Below, piece after piece: positions 16,213-23,756 of a stretch of 32,491 nt of DNA. This DNA comes from an uncultured Spartobacteria bacterium (lineage in GTDB: Bacteria; Verrucomicrobiota; Verrucomicrobiia; Chthoniobacterales; Chthoniobacteraceae), in assembly GCA_903916085.1 (NCBI GenBank), contig CAIWVL010000360.1, positions 1-32,491 on the forward strand, read 5' to 3'. The position numbers and the translations under genes are program-made. Positions within the stretch are counted from its first letter, which is position 1. Every line of letters begins with the position of its first letter. Below the pieces are notes generated by a model, which saw nothing but the letters and a program-made list of their open reading frames with translations, was not told the DNA's origin and did not search any database.

Positions 16213-16419
16213 CAATCTCAAGGGCTCGCTTCACGCCTTTGTGTCTCAATCATCCTTCACCCAAGGCTCGCGCCAGCCTTTCCTTTGCAAGCAAAAGCGA
16301 AAAGGAAGGGTGGGTGGAGTTTGGGGACACTTTACTTGTGGTTCCGCAAAGCGCCTTGAGAATGAGCAAGTCCATGCTGGTCGTTGTGTCTGGTCGGTTA
16401 ACGTGGTAGACCATTCGCC
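16213..16419. other. Non-coding stretch before the MBL-like gene
   Basis: With 16069-16212 this makes a 351-bp gap. A purine/pyrimidine-rich fold is possible around 16276-16312 (GCCTTTCCTTTGC against GCAAAAGCGAAAAGG). Nothing else was recognised; the promoter of the gene at 16420 should be in the last 100 bp, but no convincing -35/-10 pair was seen. Confidence 0.3.
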
Positions 16420-17034
16420 ATGGAGAAGGCCGCTTCACTTGAGTTGATTGCAGAGGGTGTGTGGATTTGGCACGCCTATGACGAGTCTGTGCGCACTGAA
16501 TTGTTCAGTACAGCCATCATGGCAGATGATGGGCTCGTGGTCATGGATCCCATCGACCTTGCGCCAGGTGCCATGGCACGCTTGGGAGCGCTCGGACCGG
16601 TAGCCGCTATCGTTCTAACCAATGGCAATCACTCGCGGGCAGCTACCCGCTTCCGCTCACGCTTCGGTGCCCCGGTGCTCGCGCACCCGGACGCACTCGG
16701 CGAATTAACCTCGACGGTAGATGGCAGCCTACACGTGGGCCGTCGGGTGGGAGGTAGCTTGGAGCTCATCGAACTGCCAGGAGCTGGACTCGGCGAAGTT
16801 GCGCTCCTGCACGAAAACCGGTCACTGCATCTGGGGGATGCCCTAGTCAACCTAGACTCCACCGGGCTAGCCGTTCTCCCAGATAAATACTGCTCAAACC
16901 ACGCACAGCTTGCCCAAAGCCTGCGTCAACTGCGCTCACGTCGTGTGGAATCGGTCACCTTTGCGCATGGACAGCCGCTTGTTGTCGATGCCGATACAAG
17001 GCTTCAGGATTTTTTGGAAAACCTAACCCCGTAA
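16420..17034 (+). CDS. Metallo-beta-lactamase-fold protein with an altered metal motif
   Basis: A 204-aa protein whose order of strands and motifs matches a small MBL fold: GVWIWHA, then VVMDPIDLAPGAM, then AIVLTNGNHSRAATRF where the family has THxHxDHxGG, then LHLGDALVNL (the conserved Asp) and VTFAHGQPL (the last His). The first metal-ligand pair reads Asn-Gly-Asn and only the following His is kept, so at least one metal site is changed; the protein may bind one metal ion, or none. It may be a degenerate hydrolase or a binding protein. It ends 15 bp before the next gene, on the same transcript. Confidence 0.65.
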   Translation: MEKAASLELIAEGVWIWHAYDESVRTELFSTAIMADDGLVVMDPIDLAPGAMARLGALGPVAAIVLTNGNHSRAATRFRSRFGAPVLAHPDALGELTSTVDGSLHVGRRVGGSLELIELPGAGLGEVALLHENRSLHLGDALVNLDSTGLAVLPDKYCSNHAQLAQSLRQLRSRRVESVTFAHGQPLVVDADTRLQDFLENLTP

Positions 17035-17049
17035 CCTCACCCCAAGAAA

Positions 17050-17421
17050 ATGGCAGACGCACCCTCAATCGAATGGCTTCCAGATGTCGAAGAACACGAT
17101 TATCCAGCCGCTGAATCTTACCTCACCTTGTGCTATCCCAAAAGCCAAGTGACACCCCTCGTCGATAAACTCAGGAAAGCTAAACTCACTGAGTTTAAGG
17201 CGAAGGACATTTTTCGCGCCTCGCAGTTGTCGCTTCTTGGAGTGAGCAACTACCACGTTGAACGAGACCGTAAGAAAATCAAAAAGGGGACACCTTTATC
17301 ACCGATCCTACTGGTCCGGGACCCTAAGCACAGTCGACTCATTATAGCGGATGGCTATCATCGATTGTGTGCTATTTATTCTTTTGACGAAAACGTCCTT
17401 GTTCGCTGTAAAATCGTATGA
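17050..17421 (+). CDS. Small ParB/Srx-like protein of unknown function
   Basis: A 123-aa protein. The end LSPILLVRDPKHSRLIIADG then YHRLCAIYSFDE resembles the ParB/sulfiredoxin-like core, in which a strand with 'P-I-x-V' leads to 'I-x-D-G-x-H-R-x-x-A'. ParB-type domains bind and hydrolyse CTP or nucleotides; sulfiredoxins act on oxidised proteins. No DNA-binding domain or ParA partner is present, so a role in chromosome partition is not supported. It starts 15 bp after the MBL-like gene, which implies they are co-transcribed and perhaps functionally linked. The function is unknown. Confidence 0.6.
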   Translation: MADAPSIEWLPDVEEHDYPAAESYLTLCYPKSQVTPLVDKLRKAKLTEFKAKDIFRASQLSLLGVSNYHVERDRKKIKKGTPLSPILLVRDPKHSRLIIADGYHRLCAIYSFDENVLVRCKIV

Positions 17422-17484
17422 TCTAACACCTAATTCGGGTGTGTCATGTTCCTAGAGCCAGACCGAAAGCAAGGACGCCGATCG

Positions 17485-17516
17485 CCCGGGGTGAAGCGCT
17501 TCGCAGAACCCCGGGG
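17485..17516. terminator. GC-rich palindrome between convergent genes
   Basis: CCCGGGGT (17485-17492) pairs with ACCCCGGG (17508-17515), and the loop contains the self-complementary GAAGCGCTTC (17493-17502). It lies between two convergent genes and could stop transcription from both sides; there is no T-run. Confidence 0.45.
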
Positions 17517-17573
17517 AATCCATTCACCACGCCATTCCGTCCATAGATTCGACGGTGGTCCTGATTCAGCTCA

Positions 17574-18974
17574 TTAGTCGTGCATGAAAAGCTGCTTGCT
17601 TTCTACTGCCTCAATAACCTCCGGCGGCACCATCGTTTTCCACTTCGGATCATGGCTACATAGCAGCTTGAGCACTTCCTTGGGGTAGATCGAAAGCAGA
17701 GAGCGATCCTGGTTTTCCAAACTCATGAACGAACCGCGCTCCACCAAGTAGTCGTACAACTTCTGGAGACCTCCCGGCACCTGAAGACTCTCCATGGTGG
17801 TAATCTCACCGGTGACCTTATCTAGGGCAGGGTAAACCAATAGCTTGAGGTTATTCTTCAGAAGCCTTCCGAAGGACTCTAAAATGCCACCAGGTAGCGC
17901 CGTATAGAAACTCTCATCAAACAAATTCAGAAGCCGCGTCACCCCCAAGGCGATGCCGATGGGCTCGTGCGTCATCCTCGATAGGAAGGCGCCCAAACGG
18001 TAGTACTCCGAGAAGTCGGAAACCAAAACGGGTAGTCCGCAAGCCGCAAGCACATCGGCACGGTCTAGGAAATCCTGGGGATCCACTGCCTTTTGATCTG
18101 AAAGCAGATTACGCATTGTGAGCTCCATGACCTCCATCACGGGCTTATCTTTCACTTCAGGAAGCGAGCGGAACTTTTCCGAGGCGCGTTGAAGCATGTC
18201 CATGTGCACTTTCGTGACCGGATGAAATGCCCCGCGTTCGACGAGAATCGCCTTTCGATAGAAAACCTCTGAGGGCTGGAGAACCTCTCCCGAGGGCCCG
18301 AACATGGCCGCTCCAGAAAGCCCAAGTTGGACGAGATTCAGGCTCATTAAGCGGTTGTCCACCTTTGCGAAGGCCGCTCCCGTGAACTCGATCATGTCGA
18401 TTTCAATGCGGCCTACCGTCAGTTGGTCTAAAAGGGAGCGCAGCAATGCCTCTGGATCCTGATGTAGAAAACCCGCCCCATACACGAGATTCACGCCAAC
18501 AATCCCAAGGGCCTCAGCCTGCGCTGCGTTTTCCACGTCGAGCATTCTGACGTGAATGAGAATCCGGCTTTGAGGAGCCCTCGGCGCGTGTTGAAACGTG
18601 ATTCCCATCCAGCCGTGACACTCGGAGCCGCCACGGAACGACCTCGCCGCCACGGTATCGGCAAATGCGAAAAAGCAGGTGCGATCTCCACGCTGCACAT
18701 CCAGACGCTCGACGTTCAGCTCGAACTCGTGAGAAAGCATGGCTTCGAGCCGTTTCCGAGAAACATAACGGTCGCTTGGGCCGTAAATCGCGTCCGAAAC
18801 GGTCATGTCATAGGCCGACATACTCTTGGCCACGGTACCTGCGGCGCCGCCCACACGGAAGAACCAGCGCACGACCTCCTGGCCGGCTCCAATCTCCGCA
18901 AAGGTCCCATACAGTCGGGGATCTAAGTTGATCTGAAGGGCTTTTTGACGGGTATCTAGGGCAGTGTCGGCCAT
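17574..18974 (-). CDS. Conserved protein of unknown function
   Basis: A 466-aa soluble protein with no signal peptide or membrane segment. It begins with a strongly conserved-looking block: LQINLDPRLYGTFAEIGAGQ, VVRWFFRVGGAAGTVAKSMSAYDM, then YGPSDRYVSRKRLEAML. I recall this family from many bacteria, where it is sometimes labelled nicotinate-nucleotide adenylyltransferase; no HxGH nucleotidyltransferase motif is present, so that label looks wrong. Other blocks are GWMGITFQHAPRAPQSRILIHVRMLD and LPVLVSDFSEYYRLGAFLSR. It is a stand-alone gene: 152 bp from a convergent neighbour, with a 734-bp gap upstream. The function is not known to me. Confidence 0.8.
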   Translation of the reverse strand: MADTALDTRQKALQINLDPRLYGTFAEIGAGQEVVRWFFRVGGAAGTVAKSMSAYDMTVSDAIYGPSDRYVSRKRLEAMLSHEFELNVERLDVQRGDRTCFFAFADTVAARSFRGGSECHGWMGITFQHAPRAPQSRILIHVRMLDVENAAQAEALGIVGVNLVYGAGFLHQDPEALLRSLLDQLTVGRIEIDMIEFTGAAFAKVDNRLMSLNLVQLGLSGAAMFGPSGEVLQPSEVFYRKAILVERGAFHPVTKVHMDMLQRASEKFRSLPEVKDKPVMEVMELTMRNLLSDQKAVDPQDFLDRADVLAACGLPVLVSDFSEYYRLGAFLSRMTHEPIGIALGVTRLLNLFDESFYTALPGGILESFGRLLKNNLKLLVYPALDKVTGEITTMESLQVPGGLQKLYDYLVERGSFMSLENQDRSLLSIYPKEVLKLLCSHDPKWKTMVPPEVIEAVESKQLFMHD

Positions 18975-19371
18975 AAGTGGGATGGATTGGGTTGCGTAAC
19001 TTGTTGGAGCGTCGAGAGCGAGAACTGCTGGGTGGGAAAGCTTGGGGAGTGGCCGTTAGAGGTCACAGCTGAATCTCACTGAATGCAGTTACCTCAGGCA
19101 TGAGCACAAATCTAGCGTTCAATCCGTCTACGTGAAAAGGACAGGTTTTTAACATGCGCCAAGGTTCGGCAAATTTCCGGACATGAACGGGCTTTAGGTG
19201 CGCAGGTGTCGCTATTGACGAGATCCAGAAACGGTTGCGGAGGGCCGCGCAGGTTGGGAACGCAGTTTCAACCGTGCACGCCAGCGCGCAGGGAAATGTG
19301 AGCGATGGCGGTGCATAGCACGCGCATGAGCGGCATTGAGGAGCTGTATGTGGGAGGGGTTTGGGGGTGAA

Positions 19372-19395
19372 AAGTTATTCCACAAGTTATTCACA
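19372..19395 (+). promoter_or_regulatory. Tandem AAGTTATTC(C/A)AC sites, one a DnaA-box match
   Basis: Two 12-bp copies, the second containing TTATTCACA at 19387-19395, which fits the degenerate consensus TTWTNCACA. The first copy has an extra C relative to the box. One box does not make an origin; this could be a local DnaA or other regulator site. Confidence 0.3.
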
Positions 19396-19648
19396 GGCCA
19401 GCAAGAACCTCGCGTAGAGGAGTCAATCAATAACGCAATACAATGTATGTCATATGGAGTTGCTCTAGGTAATCAAGCGTCCGCTCGTGCTCTTGCGCCC
19501 AGAAATCCCACGCGCACGCCCGCTCATGCGGCAAGGTTTTCAGCCTCAGCAAACCCGCGCCAAAGGCTCGCTCAATCCAACCAGCGCCTCCCACTGATTC
19601 TTATTGAGTCCGATTGGTTCCCACAAATCCACAGACCCGCAACCCAAA

Positions 19649-19673
19649 CGTGTCACACAAGCGTGTCACACAA
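19649..19673 (+). repeat. Exact 12-bp tandem repeat CGTGTCACACAA
   Basis: Copies at 19649-19660 and 19662-19673 separated by a single G (13-bp period). It lies just past the 3' end of mqnA. It may be an iteron-like or regulator site, or chance. Confidence 0.6.
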
Positions 19674-19708
19674 CCCTTGCTCACACCACGATCCCCATCG
19701 ACGCCAAC

Positions 19709-20506
19709 CTAGACTACGTCCAGCCTAGGGCGGCCTGCCGCCACGAGACCCATCTTTTCCAGCTCAGAACTAAACCGCGCCAAACCCGAGTGTTCCGCAG
19801 CCCCCAGCTCAAACCGGATCTGCTCGCTCAAATACCGCAGCGCCAGCTCTGCGCCAAATTCCGTTTCCGCTCGCGCAATCTCTCCTATGGCGGCCTTGCC
19901 CGCGTGCGCCACCTCACGAAAAGCATCCGCCACGGCGTTCACGCCAGCCAAGTCGCGGCGCAGCACCCACACGGCGTACACAAACGGCAACCCGCTCCAA
20001 CGCGTCCAAGCCTCGCCCAAATCCCAAAACATCTCACCCGCAGATTCCTGACGAAGCCTGTGAGCGATGGCTTGGTTTCCAATCAGCAAACGACCTTTCG
20101 TCAAATCTTCAACACCCCCAAACTGCTCGCCCTCATTCACCAAAGGCAGCTCGCGCTTCAGCGCTCCCGCCGCCAGTACCTTGAATAAGTGTACGGACGT
20201 AAGTGACGCCGGATCCGCCGTCACCGCCGTCAATTCTTCCAACGGTCGCCGATGTGCCACGTACACGCTGTACACCGGGCCGTCGCTCGAAATTGCAACA
20301 CCATCCACAACGCGATAGTCTCCGGGTGCCCGTAGCAGCTCAAATACCGGCACAAGCGCCGCATCAATTCGGCCCGCGCGCAGTTGAGCGGCGAGTTCTC
20401 TGGGATGCGCCAGGAACACATCCTCAAGACCATGAATCAGCGGTCGACTGTTGAGATATTGCACGCAACCAATGCGAACCTCTCGTAAAGCATCGGGACG
20501 ACTCAT
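19709..20506 (-). CDS. mqnA: Chorismate dehydratase of the futalosine menaquinone pathway
   Basis: A 265-aa protein of the MqnA family (periplasmic-binding-protein fold, cytoplasmic). It dehydrates chorismate to 3-[(1-carboxyvinyl)oxy]benzoate, the first step of menaquinone synthesis through futalosine. The start RIGCVQYLNSRPLIHGL is the hallmark N-terminus; SDGPVYSVYV, SLTSVHLFKVL, LLIGNQAIAH and WTRWSGLPFVYAVWVLRRD follow in family order. Its ATG overlaps the stop of mqnE by 4 bp (20503-20506), so translational coupling is likely. MqnE uses the MqnA product, so the pair makes the aminodeoxyfutalosine step complete. Confidence 0.95.
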   Translation of the reverse strand: MSRPDALREVRIGCVQYLNSRPLIHGLEDVFLAHPRELAAQLRAGRIDAALVPVFELLRAPGDYRVVDGVAISSDGPVYSVYVAHRRPLEELTAVTADPASLTSVHLFKVLAAGALKRELPLVNEGEQFGGVEDLTKGRLLIGNQAIAHRLRQESAGEMFWDLGEAWTRWSGLPFVYAVWVLRRDLAGVNAVADAFREVAHAGKAAIGEIARAETEFGAELALRYLSEQIRFELGAAEHSGLARFSSELEKMGLVAAGRPRLDVV

Positions 20507-21642
20507 GCGGACACCACAGAACCCGAGGCAACGGGTGCAAGTTTTCTATAATAAGTGTCTCGCGGCACAGGCAATCGACCGGCTTCGCGAATCGCCTTTT
20601 CAAAGGCTGCCTGACTTTGGGCGATCGGGGTTTTGGCTCCAGCCATGTGAAAAATCTTTTCCTCCATGATGGTGCCGTGGAGGTCATCTACGCCGTAATT
20701 CAGGGCGAGCGATGCCAAAGGCAGTCCGAAGCTGATCCAGTAGGCAGTAATGTGCTCAAAATTGTCCAGGTAAATCCGGCTTACCGCGAGGGTGCGCAGC
20801 TCGTCCGCCGCAGTCGTCGGTGGAATGTGCGCTAGGTCTGTTGTCTCCGGGACGAAGGCGAATGGAATAAATGCGGTGAACCCACCCGTGCGATCTTGAA
20901 GGTCGCGAAGTCGACGCAAGTGATCGACGCGCTGTTCCAGCGTTTCCACATGCCCAAAAAGCATCGTTGCCGTGCTGCGCATGCCCATGCCATGCCAGAT
21001 TTCATGCACCTCCGCCCATTCCTCCGCAGTTTCCTTCCCACGACAAATACGATCCCGCACCTCCGGATCAAAAATCTCAGCACCTCCCCCAGTAATTGCG
21101 CCGAGTCCGGCGTCTCGAAGCAAGCCGAGCGTTTCTGCAACTGATTTTTTGAAGATGCGCTCCGCCAGATGACGGATTTCCACGGCGGTGAAGGCCTTGA
21201 GGAAAAGATCGGGGCTCAGCGCACGGAGGGTCTCGAGCAACTCAATGTACCAACTGCCAGGCAGCGTTGGATGTAGACCGCCCACCATGTGCACCTCAGT
21301 GATTCCCTGCCCGAGCCCGACCTTCACTTTGTCGGCAATCTGCTCAATGCTCAGCTCGAAGGCATGAGGATCCCTCTTCTTCGCGCTGAAGGCACAAAAC
21401 TGACAGGATAGAATACACAAATTCGAGTAGTTAACGTACAGATTGCGAATGTACGTCGCCATGTTGCCGTTCTTGCGATTGCGGATGACATTTGCAATGA
21501 GTCCCAGCGCGTTTAAGTCGTTGTGCCGAAACAATAACAACGCCTCCCTCTCCGTCACGCGCTCTTGAGCCAATACCTTGTCGTAAATCAACCGCAGATC
21601 CGAAGGCAAAAGGCGTGCTGCATGGGGTGAGGACGGGTCCAT
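20503..21642 (-). CDS. mqnE: Aminodeoxyfutalosine synthase (radical SAM)
   Basis: A 379-aa radical SAM enzyme that joins the MqnA product to the nucleoside part of S-adenosylmethionine to make aminodeoxyfutalosine. The [4Fe-4S] motif C-X3-C-X2-C reads NLCILSCQFCAFS. MqnE rather than MqnC is indicated by TGGGAEIFDPEVRDRICRGKE and by GMRSTATMLFGHVET in the second half. I use ATG 21642; a GTG two codons upstream (21648) is also possible. It leads a two-gene operon with mqnA, overlapping by 4 bp. Other menaquinone genes (mqnB, mqnC, mqnD) are not in the window. Confidence 0.93.
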   Translation of the reverse strand: MDPSSPHAARLLPSDLRLIYDKVLAQERVTEREALLLFRHNDLNALGLIANVIRNRKNGNMATYIRNLYVNYSNLCILSCQFCAFSAKKRDPHAFELSIEQIADKVKVGLGQGITEVHMVGGLHPTLPGSWYIELLETLRALSPDLFLKAFTAVEIRHLAERIFKKSVAETLGLLRDAGLGAITGGGAEIFDPEVRDRICRGKETAEEWAEVHEIWHGMGMRSTATMLFGHVETLEQRVDHLRRLRDLQDRTGGFTAFIPFAFVPETTDLAHIPPTTAADELRTLAVSRIYLDNFEHITAYWISFGLPLASLALNYGVDDLHGTIMEEKIFHMAGAKTPIAQSQAAFEKAIREAGRLPVPRDTYYRKLAPVASGSVVSA

Positions 21643-21945
21643 CCTCACAACCTAAACCGCGTCTCACAGAATTTCAACCGCCGCGCTCAGTGCTGGCACG
21701 GGAAAACGGAGCTGTTGAAAGCGTGAGCGTAAGCGGGGGGCTGTGACCTGAAACGACATCGTATGAAAGCCCCCCCGAATGGAGGCTAAAACAAGCCCGT
21801 CGTGATAGGAACGGATAGACTGGCCCCGCTCGGGAGAGCTCGCAGTACCCTGCCCTCCATAAATAACGAAATTTTTTCACGCAAGCGACGCCTGAGGAAT
21901 GCCAACTCCTTCGAGTTCGCCCCCTCTGGCACCGCGCCATAGCTT
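21643..21945 (-). other. 303-bp leader between the ABC-F gene and mqnE
   Basis: The main structure is a GC-rich stem described separately at 21734-21777. An 88-codon open frame on the minus strand in this stretch is Arg/Ser-rich and not credible. The gap must hold the end of the ABC-F transcript and the promoter of mqnE-mqnA, but no clear terminator with a T-run was seen. Confidence 0.4.
21734..21777 (-). promoter_or_regulatory. GC-rich stem-loop in the mqnE leader
   Basis: CGGGGGGCT (21734-21742) pairs with AGCCCCCCCG (21768-21777) with one bulged C, and encloses a 25-nt loop. It lies about 92 bp upstream of the mqnE start. It could be a terminator of the ABC-F transcript lacking a T-run, or a regulatory leader; no known riboswitch class was recognised. 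Confidence 0.35.
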
Positions 21946-23556
21946 CTAAGAGGCGGTCAACGCCGCACGCTCGTTACCAAATCCACCCGTCTTTTCGAGG
22001 AAATAGTCGTACCCACCAGGATACGCTGTCACCGCCCCGTTGTGCACATGTAACACCTTAGTCGCGAGCTTGCGAATGAAGTGCACGTCGTGAGAAATAA
22101 ACACGAGGGTGCCTTCGTAATGCTGGAGGGCCAAAATCAAGGACTCCACCGTGTGAATGTCCAAGTGCGTCGTCGGCTCATCCATGAGTAGAAAGTTTGG
22201 CGGATCGACCAAAAACTTGATCAAATTCAGCCGCGTCTTCTCCCCACCGCTAAGCACTGAGGTCTTCTTGTAAATGTCGTCTTTGCGAAATAAGAAACTC
22301 CCTAAGATGCCGCGCGCCTCGTTCTCCGCAAGAGTCGGAGCCGCGTCCATAACCTCCTGAAGAACGCTTTTATCGGGATCCAATGTGGCCGCTCGATGCT
22401 GACTGAAGTAGCCAATTTTGACATTCAGCCCAAGCTTCCGTTCGCCCTTCTGAAACTCCAGAACACCTGCGAGAATTTTTAAAAGCGTACTCTTACCCGA
22501 ACCGTTAGGGCCGACTAAAACCGTGCGTTCATCGCGCTCGATGTCTAAGCTTAATCCCTTGTACACTGGGTACTCACCATAGGCCATGTGCAGGTTCTCA
22601 AGCGCCACAACCTTCGCACCACTGCGCACCGGTTGCGGAATAATGAACCGGAAGGGCTTGCGGGGCGGTATCGGTTTTTCCACAAGCTCCATGCGCTCAA
22701 TCTGCTTGAGCTTACTCATGGCCTGCGAGGCCTTGGATGCCACCTGCCGAAACCGGTCGTAAAACTCGCGCAACGCCGAAATCTCTTTCTGCTGGTTTTT
22801 GTAAGAGGCGTTCTGACGTTCGTACGCTTCTTCCCGCTGCTCCAGGTAAGCGGTGTAGTTGCCCTTCCACTCCAGGAGTCGTTTCTCAGAAATCTCGAAA
22901 ACGTTCTCGATAATTTCATCCATGAACTGCCTGTCATGGGAGATGAGTAGGACCGCCCCTGAGTAGTCCTTGAGGTAAGCCTGGAGCCAGATAAGGGACA
23001 CCAAATCAAGATGGTTGGTTGGCTCGTCCAACATCAGCAAGTCCGGTTCCATCACCAGAAGCCGAGCCAAATGAGCGCGCATCACCCAGCCTCCGCTCAT
23101 CGTGCGCGCAGGGCGTCCATAGTCCCCCTCACGGTAGCCGAGCCCAGCAAGCATCTTCTTCGCCTTCGCATCCACCTTGGGATTGGTAAGAGCTTCATGC
23201 TTGGCTGAGGCCTCCATGTACTCGGCCCCCTCGACGTCACCGGCCTGCTCTAGTTCCCGTAAACGCTTCTCCAAAAGTGGCACCTCGGAAGCCCGGCCCG
23301 TTGCGATGTCCAACACAGTTTCATCACCAACCGCCTCAGCTTCCTGCGGCAAAAAGCCCACCATCGTCCAGGGATCGCGCTCAACGGTGCCAGAATCAGG
23401 TTCGTCTCGATTCAGGATGATCGAAAACAGCGTGCTCTTCCCTGCTCCATTTGGACCAACCAAGGCGACTTTCTCGCCATAGTTGACTTGCATAGAAGCG
23501 TTTTCAAACAGCGTGTTGCCCCCGTGGGACTTCTTCAGATTGCGAATGGTAAGCAT
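21946..23556 (-). CDS. ABC-F family ATPase (ribosome-associated)
   Basis: A 536-aa soluble protein with two ABC ATPase domains and no membrane segment, the ABC-F layout. These proteins bind in or near the ribosomal E site and affect translation. Domain 1: Walker A GPNGAGKST (34-42), signature TMSGGWVMR (about 152-160), Walker B LLMLDEPTNHLD. The linker between the domains (about 230-310) is the charged helical ABC-F 'P-site tip' region with KASQAMSKLKQIERME. Domain 2: Walker A GPNGSGKST (349-357), signature LSGGEKTRL, Walker B LLMDEPTTHLD. I start at ATG 23556 (MLTIRNLKKSHGG); the longer frame to 23670 reads unlike a protein. It may be Uup/YheS-like; the exact subfamily cannot be told by eye. 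Confidence 0.93.
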   Translation of the reverse strand: MLTIRNLKKSHGGNTLFENASMQVNYGEKVALVGPNGAGKSTLFSIILNRDEPDSGTVERDPWTMVGFLPQEAEAVGDETVLDIATGRASEVPLLEKRLRELEQAGDVEGAEYMEASAKHEALTNPKVDAKAKKMLAGLGYREGDYGRPARTMSGGWVMRAHLARLLVMEPDLLMLDEPTNHLDLVSLIWLQAYLKDYSGAVLLISHDRQFMDEIIENVFEISEKRLLEWKGNYTAYLEQREEAYERQNASYKNQQKEISALREFYDRFRQVASKASQAMSKLKQIERMELVEKPIPPRKPFRFIIPQPVRSGAKVVALENLHMAYGEYPVYKGLSLDIERDERTVLVGPNGSGKSTLLKILAGVLEFQKGERKLGLNVKIGYFSQHRAATLDPDKSVLQEVMDAAPTLAENEARGILGSFLFRKDDIYKKTSVLSGGEKTRLNLIKFLVDPPNFLLMDEPTTHLDIHTVESLILALQHYEGTLVFISHDVHFIRKLATKVLHVHNGAVTAYPGGYDYFLEKTGGFGNERAALTAS

Positions 23557-23756
23557 GGCAGAGGAGCGGCTCGAGATTATCGACGGGCAACCGCTCGTGA
23601 AGCAATGGGAATCCTCACAAGCAGCAACATCTCCCCGCCTTTTCGCCGCGCCTCGCGAATGACCTCGCAAAACAAAACCTCCGCCGCCTCCAAAGGCCTA
23701 GTAGGCAGTCACGCTGTACCTCGATAATCGGTAGAACACAAGCGGCCCCCCCCTTC

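Larger units (their letters stand above)
18975..19708. other. 734-bp non-coding gap with DnaA-box-like and tandem repeats
   Basis: No convincing gene is seen. Two features stand out: a 12-bp near-tandem repeat AAGTTATTCCAC / AAGTTATTCACA (19372-19395), whose second copy contains TTATTCACA, a match to the DnaA-box consensus TTWTNCACA, and an exact 12-bp direct repeat CGTGTCACACAA (19649-19660 and 19662-19673). Short open frames here are composed of low-probability residues and lack start signals. The promoter of the 466-aa protein gene must lie near its right end, around 18975-19100. Confidence 0.5.

Noticed and set aside
16187-16447. An 86-codon plus-strand frame crossing the right arm of the inverted repeat
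   Set aside because: Basic, low-complexity reading with no start signal that overlaps the start of the MBL-like gene in another frame.
17050-17421. ParB chromosome partition protein
   Set aside because: Only the ParB/Srx-like core motif is present; there is no helix-turn-helix domain and no parA or parS-like site nearby.
19604-20188. A 194-codon plus-strand frame overlapping the mqnA 3' end
   Set aside because: Rich in Arg, Pro, Gln and His with no domain; mostly antisense to mqnA.
21674-21940. An 88-codon minus-strand frame in the mqnE leader
   Set aside because: Odd composition, no family resemblance, and it runs through the stem at 21734-21777.
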